Under the pieces are notes generated by a model. It worked only from the letters and a program-made list of their open reading frames with translations, had not been told where the DNA came from and made no database searches. Both the position numbers and the translations under genes were made by a program. From Nitrospiraceae bacterium (GTDB lineage: Bacteria; Nitrospirota; Nitrospiria; Nitrospirales; Nitrospiraceae), in assembly GCA_900299245.1 (NCBI GenBank), contig OMJA01000082.1, positions 1-45,453 of the forward strand: a stretch of DNA of 45,453 bases, given 5' to 3'. Shown here in pieces: positions 32,802-39,483 of the stretch. The number at the start of each line of letters is the position of its first letter. The first letter of the stretch is position 1.

Positions 32802-33947
32802 ATGACTGCTACACAGACTGACAAGGGTGCCGTCACCCTGTTGATCGGCACCAGAAAGGGCGCCTTCACCCTCAAGAGCGACGCGAGCCGGCGGACGTGG
32901 AAGCTCTCGGCGCCGGCCTTCCTGGGTCACATCATCCACCACGTCGTCGCCGATCCGCGCGACCGGCGCACCGTGCTGATGGCGGCCAGCACGGGCCATC
33001 TCGGCCCGACGATTTACCGGTCGACCGACCGCGGCAAGACCTGGAAAGAAGCCGCCGCGCCCCCGGCCTTTCGAAAAGCGCCGGAAGGCGAAAAGGGCCG
33101 CTCCGTCGGCCATGTCTTCTGGCTGACGCCCTGTCATGCGAACGAGCCGAACGTGTGGTACGCCGGCACCTCGCCGCAGGGCCTCTTCCGTTCTGAGGAC
33201 GGCGGCGCGACCTGGACACCGTTCTCCTATATCAACGACGACCCGCAGTACATCGAGTGGATGGGCTCGGTCCAGGACGGCACACCGGACGGGCCGAAGC
33301 TGCACTCCATCATCGTGGACCCGCGCGATCACAAGCATCTCTACTTCGGCATGTCCGGCGGCGGCGTGCACGAATCGACGGACGGCGGCAAGACCTTCGT
33401 GCCTCTCATCAAGGGCATGGAAACGGTCGAGGGCTTCGACGCCTCCGTCGCGACCTATCACGATCCCCATTGCATGCGGCAATGCCCAAGCAATCCGGAC
33501 CGGCTCTACCAACAGAACCACTGCGGCATCTATCGCATCGACCGGCCCTCCAACGAGTGGGTGCGGATCGGGAAGACCATGCCGAAGAAAGTCGGCGACG
33601 TCGGGTTTCCGATGGTCGTCCATCCGCGCAACGCCGACATCGCCTGGGTGTTCCCGATGGACGGGGGAACGGTGTGGCCGCGCGTGAGCCCCGGCGGCAA
33701 GCCGGCCGCCTATGTGACCCGCAACGGCGGGAAAGGCTGGACCAGACAGGACAAGGGATTCCCGCGCTCGAATGCCTGGGGGACAGTCAAACGCCAGGCC
33801 ATGACGCGCGATGCCCATGCCACAGTCGGCCTCTACGTCGGCACGACGCAGGGCGAGATCTGGGCCAGCCGCAACGACGGCGCCAGCTGGGCCTGCATCG
33901 CCCGGCATCTGCCGGAAATCTATTCTGTGGAAGCGGCCGCCTTCTGA
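32802..33947 (+). CDS. cytoplasmic BNR/Asp-box (sialidase-like) beta-propeller protein
   Basis: Protein of 381 aa with at least five Asp-box (S/T-x-D-x-G-x-T/S-W) motifs: 'STDRGKTWKE', 'SEDGGATWTP', 'STDGGKTFVP', 'TRNGGKGWTR' and 'SRNDGASWAC'. Such repeats mark the outer turns of beta-propeller blades in sialidases and photosystem-II assembly-type proteins. No signal peptide precedes 'VTLLIGTRKGAFTLKS', so it is predicted to be cytoplasmic, unlike most sialidases. No sialidase catalytic residues are evident. The ATG at 32802 has GGAGG upstream. The next gene, a MoaD/ThiS-like protein, starts 2 bases after its stop. Confidence 0.85.
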   Translation: MTATQTDKGAVTLLIGTRKGAFTLKSDASRRTWKLSAPAFLGHIIHHVVADPRDRRTVLMAASTGHLGPTIYRSTDRGKTWKEAAAPPAFRKAPEGEKGRSVGHVFWLTPCHANEPNVWYAGTSPQGLFRSEDGGATWTPFSYINDDPQYIEWMGSVQDGTPDGPKLHSIIVDPRDHKHLYFGMSGGGVHESTDGGKTFVPLIKGMETVEGFDASVATYHDPHCMRQCPSNPDRLYQQNHCGIYRIDRPSNEWVRIGKTMPKKVGDVGFPMVVHPRNADIAWVFPMDGGTVWPRVSPGGKPAAYVTRNGGKGWTRQDKGFPRSNAWGTVKRQAMTRDAHATVGLYVGTTQGEIWASRNDGASWACIARHLPEIYSVEAAAF

Positions 33948-33949
33948 CC

Positions 33950-34210
33950 ATGACGGTGCATATTCCCAGCGCGCTGCGTTCCTATACCGCGCAACGGGGC
34001 GACATCGAGCTCGACGCGTCGACCCTCGCCGACGCCCTGGCACAACTGAACGACCGGTTTCCCGGTCTCCGGTTTCGCATCGTCACGGAACAGGATACCG
34101 TCAGGCCGCATATTCGATTGTTCGTGAACGAGCAGCAGGCGTTTAATTTGCAGACCCCGCTCCGGCGCGACGACGAACTCTACATTGTCCTCGCGCTCAG
34201 CGGCGGCTAA
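33950..34210 (+). CDS. MoaD/ThiS family sulphur-carrier-like protein
   Basis: Beta-grasp protein of 86 aa. It starts 'MTVHIPSALRSYTAQRGDIELDASTLADALAQLNDRFPGL', a standard MoaD/ThiS N-terminus (the 'T-v-eal..l....pgl' pattern). It continues with 'IRLFVNEQQAFNLQTPLRRDDELYIVLALSGG' and ends in the diglycine needed for adenylation and thiocarboxylation. It starts 2 bases after the BNR gene, so the pair is translationally linked, as I recall for other bacteria. A matching E1-like enzyme is not in the window. Confidence 0.9.
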   Translation: MTVHIPSALRSYTAQRGDIELDASTLADALAQLNDRFPGLRFRIVTEQDTVRPHIRLFVNEQQAFNLQTPLRRDDELYIVLALSGG

Positions 34211-34242
34211 ACTCAACCGCGTCACTCGTAAGAAGGAGCGTT

Positions 34243-35103
34243 ATGGCGACTCAACCGACCCCGCAGCAGGTCATCGAAGGACAAAAACAGGACTGGAACC
34301 GCGTCGCGGGCGGGTGGGAAAAGTGGGACCGCCTCTTCGAGGCACAGATGGCCTTCGTCAACCATCGACTCGTGGCCGACGCCCGGCTGCACGAGGGACT
34401 GCGCGTGCTGGATCTCGGCTCCGGGACCGGCTACCCGGCCCTGCTGGGCGCGCAGGTCGTCGGCCAGGCCGGGAGCGTCGTCGGCATGGACCTCGCCGAG
34501 CAGATGCTCGCGGCGGCCGAACGCAAAGCAAAACGCCTCGGCCTGACCAACGTCTCGTTCAAGACTGGCGACGTGACAAGCCTGCCTTTCGACGCGAATA
34601 CGTTCGATGCCGTCACCAGCCGTTTCTGCCTGATGTTTCTCCCGGAGATCCCGAAGGCCGCGGCCGAGATCGCCCGCGTGCTGAAACCGGGAGGCTGGGT
34701 GGCGGCGGCGGTCTGGTCCGCACCGGAAAAGAATCCGTCGATCGGTCTGGCAATGGCGGCGATCAAGCAAGTAATCGAACTGCCGCCGCCAGACCCGTCC
34801 GCGCCGGGCGTCTTCCGGCTGGCGAAGCCGGGTGAACTGGCCGGACTGTTTCAACAGGCGGGACTGGCCGACGCCATCGATCAGGAATTCCTCGCCGACT
34901 GGACCTATGGCTCGGCTGACGAGTACTACACGAGCCTCATGGAAATCGCCGCGCCGGTGCAAAATCTCATGGCGAAGCTGACAGCCGCCCAACAAGCGGA
35001 CGTGAAGCAGCGGATTCTCCAGGCCGCGTCGAACTTCACACGCGCCGGGCGGATTGTTTTCCCGATGGCTGTCCGCATCGTGGCCGCGCGCAAACCAGTT
35101 TAG
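34243..35103 (+). CDS. class I SAM methyltransferase (UbiE/MenG-like)
   Basis: Protein of 286 aa. 'LRVLDLGSGTGYPALLGAQ' is motif I; 'VVGMDLAEQMLAAAERKAKRLGLTNVSFKTGDVTSLPFDANTFDAVTSRFCLMFLPEI' is the strand 2 to motif II region; 'EIARVLKPGGWVAAAVWSAPEKNPS' is motif III. This pattern resembles UbiE-type or small-molecule C-methyltransferases; the C-terminal part is a helical substrate cap. AAGGAG stands 5 bases before the ATG. It lies 32 bases downstream of the MoaD-like gene and may be the last gene of that unit. Substrate unknown. Confidence 0.9.
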   Translation: MATQPTPQQVIEGQKQDWNRVAGGWEKWDRLFEAQMAFVNHRLVADARLHEGLRVLDLGSGTGYPALLGAQVVGQAGSVVGMDLAEQMLAAAERKAKRLGLTNVSFKTGDVTSLPFDANTFDAVTSRFCLMFLPEIPKAAAEIARVLKPGGWVAAAVWSAPEKNPSIGLAMAAIKQVIELPPPDPSAPGVFRLAKPGELAGLFQQAGLADAIDQEFLADWTYGSADEYYTSLMEIAAPVQNLMAKLTAAQQADVKQRILQAASNFTRAGRIVFPMAVRIVAARKPV

Positions 35104-35121
35104 AACCGCGCTCACAATCCT

Positions 35122-35250
35122 CCTCCCCTTTGTAAGGGGAGGCTGGGAGGGGTAGAGTCTCCCCCTGCGGCTCCTATACAGTCGTCCGACCATACCTCTG
35201 GGAGCCGGCTAGCGCTTCGACCTCCCCTTCCCCTCCTTACGAAGGAGGGG
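35122..35250. repeat. REP-like inverted hairpin doublet
   Basis: Hairpin 1: CCTCCCCTT-TGT-AAGGGGAGG (35122-35142). Hairpin 2: CCCCTCCTT-ACG-AAGGAGGGG (35230-35250). Each has a perfect 9-bp stem and 3-base loop. The outer and inner flanks of the two (GCTGGGAGGGGT and the reverse complement of ACCTCCCCTTC) are similar in inverted orientation, as in BIME/REP doublets. It fills the gap between the methyltransferase and TfoX genes. The rest of that gap holds nothing else I can identify. Confidence 0.7.
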
Positions 35251-35304
35251 ACAGATAGGGCGTTAAGATGCCGGAAGCAGAATTTTGAAGTGGAGTCTCG
35301 TCTC

Positions 35305-35694
35305 ATGGCTAAACACGATGGCTTCAAGGATTTTGTGCTGGACCAGTTGGCGGACCTCCGGGGCCTGACCTGCCGTGCCATGTTCGGCGGCTACGGGCTC
35401 CGCTACCGTGAGAGCTTCTTCGGGATCATTCACAAAGGGCGGCTGTATTTCAAAGTCACGCCGGAGACGGTCGAGTCCTACCAGGCCATGGGAACGAAAC
35501 CCTTCCGCGTGACGTCCAGGATGACGCTCAAAACCTACTACGAAGTCCCTGCCGACATTCTTGAGGATGCCACGCTTCTGGTTGAGTGGGCGGAGACCGC
35601 CGGTAGCACTCAGCGCCCCAAACCCGCACGACGGCGCGCCGCTGCCAAACCCCGCAAACCCAAACCGGCCCGGGTCGCTCGCGCTCGTTCATAG
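35305..35694 (+). CDS. TfoX/Sxy family protein (N-terminal domain) with basic tail
   Basis: Protein of 129 aa. The first 95 residues are the TfoX_N domain: 'FKDFVLDQLADLRGLTCRAMFGGYGLRYRESFFGIIHKGRLYFKV', 'SYQAMGTKPFRVTS' and 'YYEVPADILEDATLLVEWAETA'. The last 35 residues are Arg/Lys/Pro/Ala rich ('ARRRAAAKPRKPKPARVARAR') and may bind nucleic acid. TfoX proteins regulate competence genes in gamma-proteobacteria; the stand-alone N-terminal domain occurs widely without a proven role. The start at 35305 has GGAG 8 bases ahead. It is outside the tight DGPF cluster, after the REP doublet. Confidence 0.9.
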   Translation: MAKHDGFKDFVLDQLADLRGLTCRAMFGGYGLRYRESFFGIIHKGRLYFKVTPETVESYQAMGTKPFRVTSRMTLKTYYEVPADILEDATLLVEWAETAGSTQRPKPARRRAAAKPRKPKPARVARARS

Positions 35695-35742
35695 CCGGGT
35701 GATCAGACGAGCCCATAGCAGCCGGCTTGATTGAGACTTATA

Positions 35743-36291
35743 ATGAACTCCATGTTCGTCGGCATCCGGTCAGCCTGCTCCTCCATGCGCCTCGCACACA
35801 CACACGCAATCCGTCATGCCCTGCTCCTGACGGCCTGCCTTGTTCTGTTACCCGGTAATGGATCATTCGGAGCGGAGCCATCGTCCGCTCCTCTCCTGTG
35901 GCGGATGGTCCCGACCGTCACTCCGTCCGATCAAGCTTCGCTTCAAAAGAAAGCGGCGATCCTCCGTGAGCGGGACATCGCCTTCGATGAGCTTCTGGTG
36001 AAAACGTTGAAAGACGCTGCTGCCAGACCGCTTCCGCCGATTGCCGTCGAACTCTTTGACGCGGGACGGTATGAGCTGGATGTGATCTCCACACTGGCAC
36101 GCAACAATGACACGAGTTTCGTTCGCGGGCAGCTGAAGCCGCAGGACTCCGGCGAATTTTCGCTCGTCCTCAACAGCGCGACAGTCACGGGCACCGTTCA
36201 ACTCGGCCGGCGTGTCTTCAAGATCGAGCCGCTCGGCAACGGGCGGCATCGCCTGATCGAGATCGATCCCAAACAATCGCCTCAGGAATAG
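35743..36291 (+). CDS. secreted protein resembling a metalloprotease propeptide, no protease domain
   Basis: Protein of 182 aa. It has a signal peptide ('ALLLTACLVLLPGNGSFG', cleaved near 'GAEPS'). Residues 100-180 have 'PIAVELFDAGRYELDVISTLARNNDTSFVRGQL', 'GEFSLVLNSATVTGTVQLGRRVFKIEPLGNGRHRLIEIDPKQ'. This is like the N-terminal pro-region of secreted zinc metalloproteases, where VxLdLFpd..y.avv... and g-tv....g...y.ir..g.g.h...evd precede the catalytic domain. Here a TAG stop follows immediately and no HExxH domain is present downstream. It could be a stand-alone inhibitor-like domain or the remnant of a protease gene. The homology is from memory. Confidence 0.65.
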   Translation: MNSMFVGIRSACSSMRLAHTHAIRHALLLTACLVLLPGNGSFGAEPSSAPLLWRMVPTVTPSDQASLQKKAAILRERDIAFDELLVKTLKDAAARPLPPIAVELFDAGRYELDVISTLARNNDTSFVRGQLKPQDSGEFSLVLNSATVTGTVQLGRRVFKIEPLGNGRHRLIEIDPKQSPQE

Positions 36292-36302
36292 GGAGGACGC
36301 GT

Positions 36303-36665
36303 ATGGTCGCGCTGATCCTGGCCGACGCCGTACTCCTGCTGCATCTGGCATTCGTGCTGTTCGTCCTCTTTGGCGGACTCCTGGCGTTGAAATGGCCGAA
36401 TGCGATCTGGCTGCATCTGCCGGCAGCCGCGTGGGGCGTCTTCGTCGAATTCAGCGGTTGGGTCTGTCCCCTCACCCCCTTGGAGATCCGGCTCCGCGAA
36501 CAAAGCGGCGCGAGCGGCTACACGGGCGACTTCATCGGACACTATCTCCAGGCCCTTCTCTACCCGGAAGCCTTAACGCCTCAGATTCAACTTATTCTTG
36601 GTGTGGTTGTCGTAGGAGTGAATGTGACCATCTACGGCTGGCTCTGGCGAACCAATCGTCTGTGA
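36303..36665 (+). CDS. DUF2784 family membrane protein
   Basis: Protein of 120 aa with four hydrophobic segments. 'ILADAVLLLHLAFVLFVLFGGLLALKWP' opens it, matching the family's 'aD.vvllHf.FilFvv.Ggll'. 'LHLPAAAWGVFVEFSGWVCPLTPLEIRLREQSG' contains the signature 'W....e..g..CPLT.lE..lR...G', and 'GYTGDFIGHYLQALLYP' matches the family's 'Y...F...y....iyP'. No function is known for DUF2784. AGGGAGGA precedes the ATG. It lies 11 bases after the propeptide-like gene, probably as one transcript. Confidence 0.92.
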   Translation: MVALILADAVLLLHLAFVLFVLFGGLLALKWPNAIWLHLPAAAWGVFVEFSGWVCPLTPLEIRLREQSGASGYTGDFIGHYLQALLYPEALTPQIQLILGVVVVGVNVTIYGWLWRTNRL

Positions 36666-36760
36666 CGCGAGAAAGCCTCGCACTAGAAAACAACTCCGTA
36701 AACAAAGACTCCCGTTTCCATTTTCAGAGGTTCGTACGATGTGCGGGTTATCCAGCACTG

Positions 36761-37258
36761 TCACGGCTTCCCCGCAAGTGGACCCACGGCCAATACTCCG
36801 GTGTCCGGATCACTGGCGCGCTGCATGAATGAGGCTTGAAGTGTGGCGTCCTTCTTCACCTCGGTGAAATACTTTTCAGATGCCATGACCAGCGCAGCGT
36901 AGAAGTCCTCAGCATTCAAAACGGTGAGACCACCGTCCTGCGTCATATGAAGATGCCCATTGTGATGAGTTAGCTTGTAAGGTCCCGGTGAGAAACCGTG
37001 GACTGCAGCATTCCTGAGCTTCCACAGAACATCCGCGTGCGCGTGGTACGCCTTGGGAAAGTATCCAAGGATGAAGCTCTTGAAGCGAGGCCCGTTCTTC
37101 TCGCCGGGTTTCAAAAAGCCACCTAGCGCTTCAACCGCAGTAAGCGTGCAAATAAATGAGAGAAATGCGGCATCGTCGTTTAGTGTGCTAGGGATGCCAC
37201 CCAAGTAGATTCGCGTGTAGTTGGCGTGGACATGCGAGATCAACTCGTCTGTACTCAT
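36761..37258 (-). CDS. unrecognised protein with HEPN-like R-x4-H motif (second gene of a pair)
   Basis: Protein of 165 aa, largely helical. Residues 60-90, 'KSFILGYFPKAYHAHADVLWKLRNAAVHGFS', carry Arg82-Asn-Ala-Ala-Val-His87, the R-x4-6-H motif of HEPN nucleases at the end of a helix. An acidic segment lies upstream ('TAVEALGGFLKPGE'). This 'LR-N-x-x-VHG' arrangement is common in HEPN proteins of unknown function. The ATG at 37258 is preceded by CAGGGA; the ORF-track GTG at 37291 lacks a site. Base composition here is more AT-rich than the neighbourhood, a sign of transfer. It could also be a non-nuclease abortive-infection protein. Confidence 0.68.
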   Translation of the reverse strand: MSTDELISHVHANYTRIYLGGIPSTLNDDAAFLSFICTLTAVEALGGFLKPGEKNGPRFKSFILGYFPKAYHAHADVLWKLRNAAVHGFSPGPYKLTHHNGHLHMTQDGGLTVLNAEDFYAALVMASEKYFTEVKKDATLQASFMQRASDPDTGVLAVGPLAGKP

Positions 37259-37309
37259 TAGGGCATCCCTGTCGTCGGTGCTGAATAGCACGTAGGCTGG
37301 AGCCGAGTG

Positions 37310-37825
37310 TTAGATTGCATCTGATGCATGCCACTGTTCCAGAAGTTCATTCGCTTTTTCATTGATGTACTCCTCACTCACTCCATATTTCTTCACGTGA
37401 GCTTCCGAGAGGGCACCAATTTCCCGCAAGAGCGAGAGCGATTCCTCTGCCATCCCATCAAGCCGAACTAGAAGACGTTGCATATCCGGATCACTGTGAA
37501 TCGCACTCCTACTGTCAGTCCGTGATCGGTGAACTAGCCAATTGCGCTCCGACAATAGACTTGTGAAGCGGGGCTCAAGCTTGGAATTCAATAATCCAGA
37601 TTTTGTAAGCTGATGGACGGTTTCACCGAACGTTTTTTTCTTCGCTTTTTCCTCAAGGACATTCCCAGCATCCAACCCCATCCCTTTTGGGGCCTGCACC
37701 ACCAAAACAAAATATTGAGCGGATACGCCCTCCAACTCCTGAATTTGCCACAAAGCAAAGCCAACCCGCTGTGTTATTACAGAGAGGCGTTCTGCTTTCT
37801 CTAACTGGTGCGCAAGGTCGTTCAT
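37310..37825 (-). CDS. unrecognised protein with HEPN-like R-x4-H motif (first gene of a pair)
   Basis: Protein of 171 aa, strongly helical. After two helices ('LAHQLEKAERLSVITQRVGFALWQIQELEGVSAQYFVLVV') comes a basic stretch ('LEEKAKKKTFGETVHQL'). Then 'EPRFTSLLSERNWLVHRSRTD' carries Arg94-Asn-Trp-Leu-Val-His99, an R-x4-H motif in the 'ERNWLVHR' context common in HEPN-like proteins. A second helical part follows ('MAEESLSLLREIGALSEAHVKKYGVSEEYINEKANELLEQW'). The start is ATG 37825; an alternative TTG lies at 37837. The second HEPN-like gene follows 51 bases downstream, so the two are probably one operon. AT-rich relative to neighbours. No homologue is known to me. Confidence 0.7.
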   Translation of the reverse strand: MNDLAHQLEKAERLSVITQRVGFALWQIQELEGVSAQYFVLVVQAPKGMGLDAGNVLEEKAKKKTFGETVHQLTKSGLLNSKLEPRFTSLLSERNWLVHRSRTDSRSAIHSDPDMQRLLVRLDGMAEESLSLLREIGALSEAHVKKYGVSEEYINEKANELLEQWHASDAI

Positions 37826-37916
37826 GCAATCTAACAATGTTTAGCCCAATCCACATCCCCACATCAGAGCCGGATCGACCAACTCTGTCGGTATAACATG
37901 CCGCCACGACTCATAG

Positions 37917-37945
37917 ACCATACGCCTTGACCGCTGCTGTTTCAA
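37917..37945 (-). promoter_or_regulatory. possible sigma-70 promoter of the HEPN-like pair
   Basis: On the minus strand: TTGAAA (37945-37940), 17-base spacer, TATGGT (37922-37917). This is a fair -35/-10 match 92 bases before the ATG of the first HEPN-like gene. It is a candidate by consensus only. Confidence 0.45.
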
Positions 37946-38061
37946 TTGGTTACGAAGGTAGAATGATTTATCACTGGTTCATTTGCGGACCGGCATCACG
38001 CCTGTCCTTGCACTATCCTACAAGCTACGGACACCCGCCTTCGCATCCAATCGGCTCCCGG

Positions 38062-38091
38062 TTGACGTAGATCGGGAAGGGTTGGTACATA
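38062..38091 (+). promoter_or_regulatory. possible sigma-70 promoter of arsM
   Basis: TTGACG (38062-38067), 18-base spacer, TACATA (38086-38091), 36 bases before the arsM ATG. The -35 box is good, the -10 box fair. No ArsR-like operator could be recognised and no arsR gene is in the window. Confidence 0.5.
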
Positions 38092-38127
38092 GACCCATTC
38101 TGTGACCATTTCGACCATGAGGACGCC

Positions 38128-39315
38128 ATGCCGATAGATGAAATCGAGAAAAAAGTCAGCGACCGTTACGCCAAAGCCGCCAGCACGGGCGAGCAGATGT
38201 GCTGCCCGACCAGCTATGACATGGCGAACCTCAAATCGTTCATTCCGGAAGAAGTCCTCAAGATTTCGTATGGGTGCGGCACCCCGGCAGGACTGAACAC
38301 CGTCAGCGCGGGAGAGACCGTTCTGGACATCGGATCGGGCGGCGGGATCGACTGTTTCGAGGCTTCGCGGCTCGTCGGCCCCACAGGCCATGTGATCGGC
38401 ATCGACATGACCGACACGATGCTGGAGATCGCCCGCAAAAATGCGGTCGTGGTCGCCACCAACCTCGGCTACCCCGCGTCCAACGTCGAGTTCCGCAAGG
38501 GGATGGCCGATGCCATGCCGGTTGCCGACAACACCATCGACCTGATTATTTCGAACTGCGTGATCAACCTGGCTCCCGATAAGCGGAAAGTCTTTCGTGA
38601 GATGTTTCGGGTGGCCAAGCCGGGCGGGCGTTTCACCATCTCCGACATCGTCGCGGACCAGCCCGTGCCGCAATATCTGGCGCATGATGCGGAGAAATGG
38701 GGCGACTGTTTATCCGGCGCCCTGACGCTGACCGAGTACATGGCCGGGATGACTGAAGCCGGCTTTGTCGGCCTGCATCTGATCAAGTCGTCCCCCTGGC
38801 AACGGATCGACGGTATTCATTTCTTCTCCGTCACCTTGACCGGCTACAAACTGCCCGCTGAAACTTCGACACGCCCGGCGCGCTACGCGACGCTTCGCGG
38901 CCCCTTCAGCCGCGTGGTCGATGAACGAGGCACGACCTATATGCGCGGGATTCCGCAGCCGCTTACGCCTGAGCTGGCGCTCTTACTGAGCCGGCCGCCC
39001 TTCGCATCGCTGTTTATTTTCTCCGAGGCTCCCCAGTGGCTCAACCGGGAGGACCCGCGGTGGACGGCCGTGCTGCCTGAACAGGTGCCCTGCTCCTGGA
39101 AAGGCGACTACGCGCTCCTGGCCGGGCCGTTTCTGGAAGCGCACGATGATGATCAGCATGTCTTCCGGCGCGGCGAGCCGGTTGAAATCTGCTCGAAGAC
39201 GCTCAACGTCCTCGCGACGGAGAGCTATGCGCCGCACTTCGCCATTCTCAACCGGGCCAGCCAGCCCGTGGGCGGCGACGCGGTGAATTGCGCGCCGACA
39301 GGCGGATGCTGTTAG
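38128..39315 (+). CDS. arsM: arsenite methyltransferase ArsM
   Basis: Protein of 395 aa that methylates As(III) with SAM. The N-terminal domain has 'YAKAASTGEQMCCPTSYD' (C25, C26), 'ISYGCGTP' (C50), SAM motif I 'VLDIGSGGGIDCFEAS', 'VIGIDMTDTMLEIARKNA' and 'LIISNCVINL' (C144). These conserved Cys are the known arsenic-binding type. The C-terminal 150 residues are an extra domain ('SYAPHFAILNRASQPVGG') ending in 'PTGGCC', a vicinal Cys pair. The arrangement fits the long ArsM of arsenosugar loci. ATGAGGACGCC precedes the start. It lies upstream of arsS, with a repeat between them. Confidence 0.93.
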   Translation: MPIDEIEKKVSDRYAKAASTGEQMCCPTSYDMANLKSFIPEEVLKISYGCGTPAGLNTVSAGETVLDIGSGGGIDCFEASRLVGPTGHVIGIDMTDTMLEIARKNAVVVATNLGYPASNVEFRKGMADAMPVADNTIDLIISNCVINLAPDKRKVFREMFRVAKPGGRFTISDIVADQPVPQYLAHDAEKWGDCLSGALTLTEYMAGMTEAGFVGLHLIKSSPWQRIDGIHFFSVTLTGYKLPAETSTRPARYATLRGPFSRVVDERGTTYMRGIPQPLTPELALLLSRPPFASLFIFSEAPQWLNREDPRWTAVLPEQVPCSWKGDYALLAGPFLEAHDDDQHVFRRGEPVEICSKTLNVLATESYAPHFAILNRASQPVGGDAVNCAPTGGCC

Positions 39316-39349
39316 CATGCTTCATAGAACAGAACAATATCCATCTCAT

Positions 39350-39471
39350 CAGGATGCTCAAAAAGGCTGTCCAGCAAGGCCGCAGCGAGCAGAGAGGCGA
39401 GGCGTACGCAGCGGTACGTTGAGCCTCTGTGCGAAGCGAGAACGCCGCTGGCGGACTTTTTCAGCATCCTG
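39350..39471. repeat. 122-bp imperfect palindrome (Nitrospira-type repeat) between arsM and arsS
   Basis: The ends CAGGATGCTCAAAAAG (39350-39365) and the reverse complement of CTTTTTCAGCATCCTG (39456-39471) differ at one base. The interior continues as an imperfect palindrome, with AGAGGC/GCCTCT and GTACG/GTACG... near the centre. It carries no ORF of its own and can fold into one long hairpin. I remember sequences starting AGGATGCTGAAAAAG as frequent in Nitrospira genomes, but cannot verify this here. It ends 2 bases before the arsS AAAGG ribosome site. Confidence 0.8.
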
Positions 39472-39483
39472 CTAAAGGCGACG

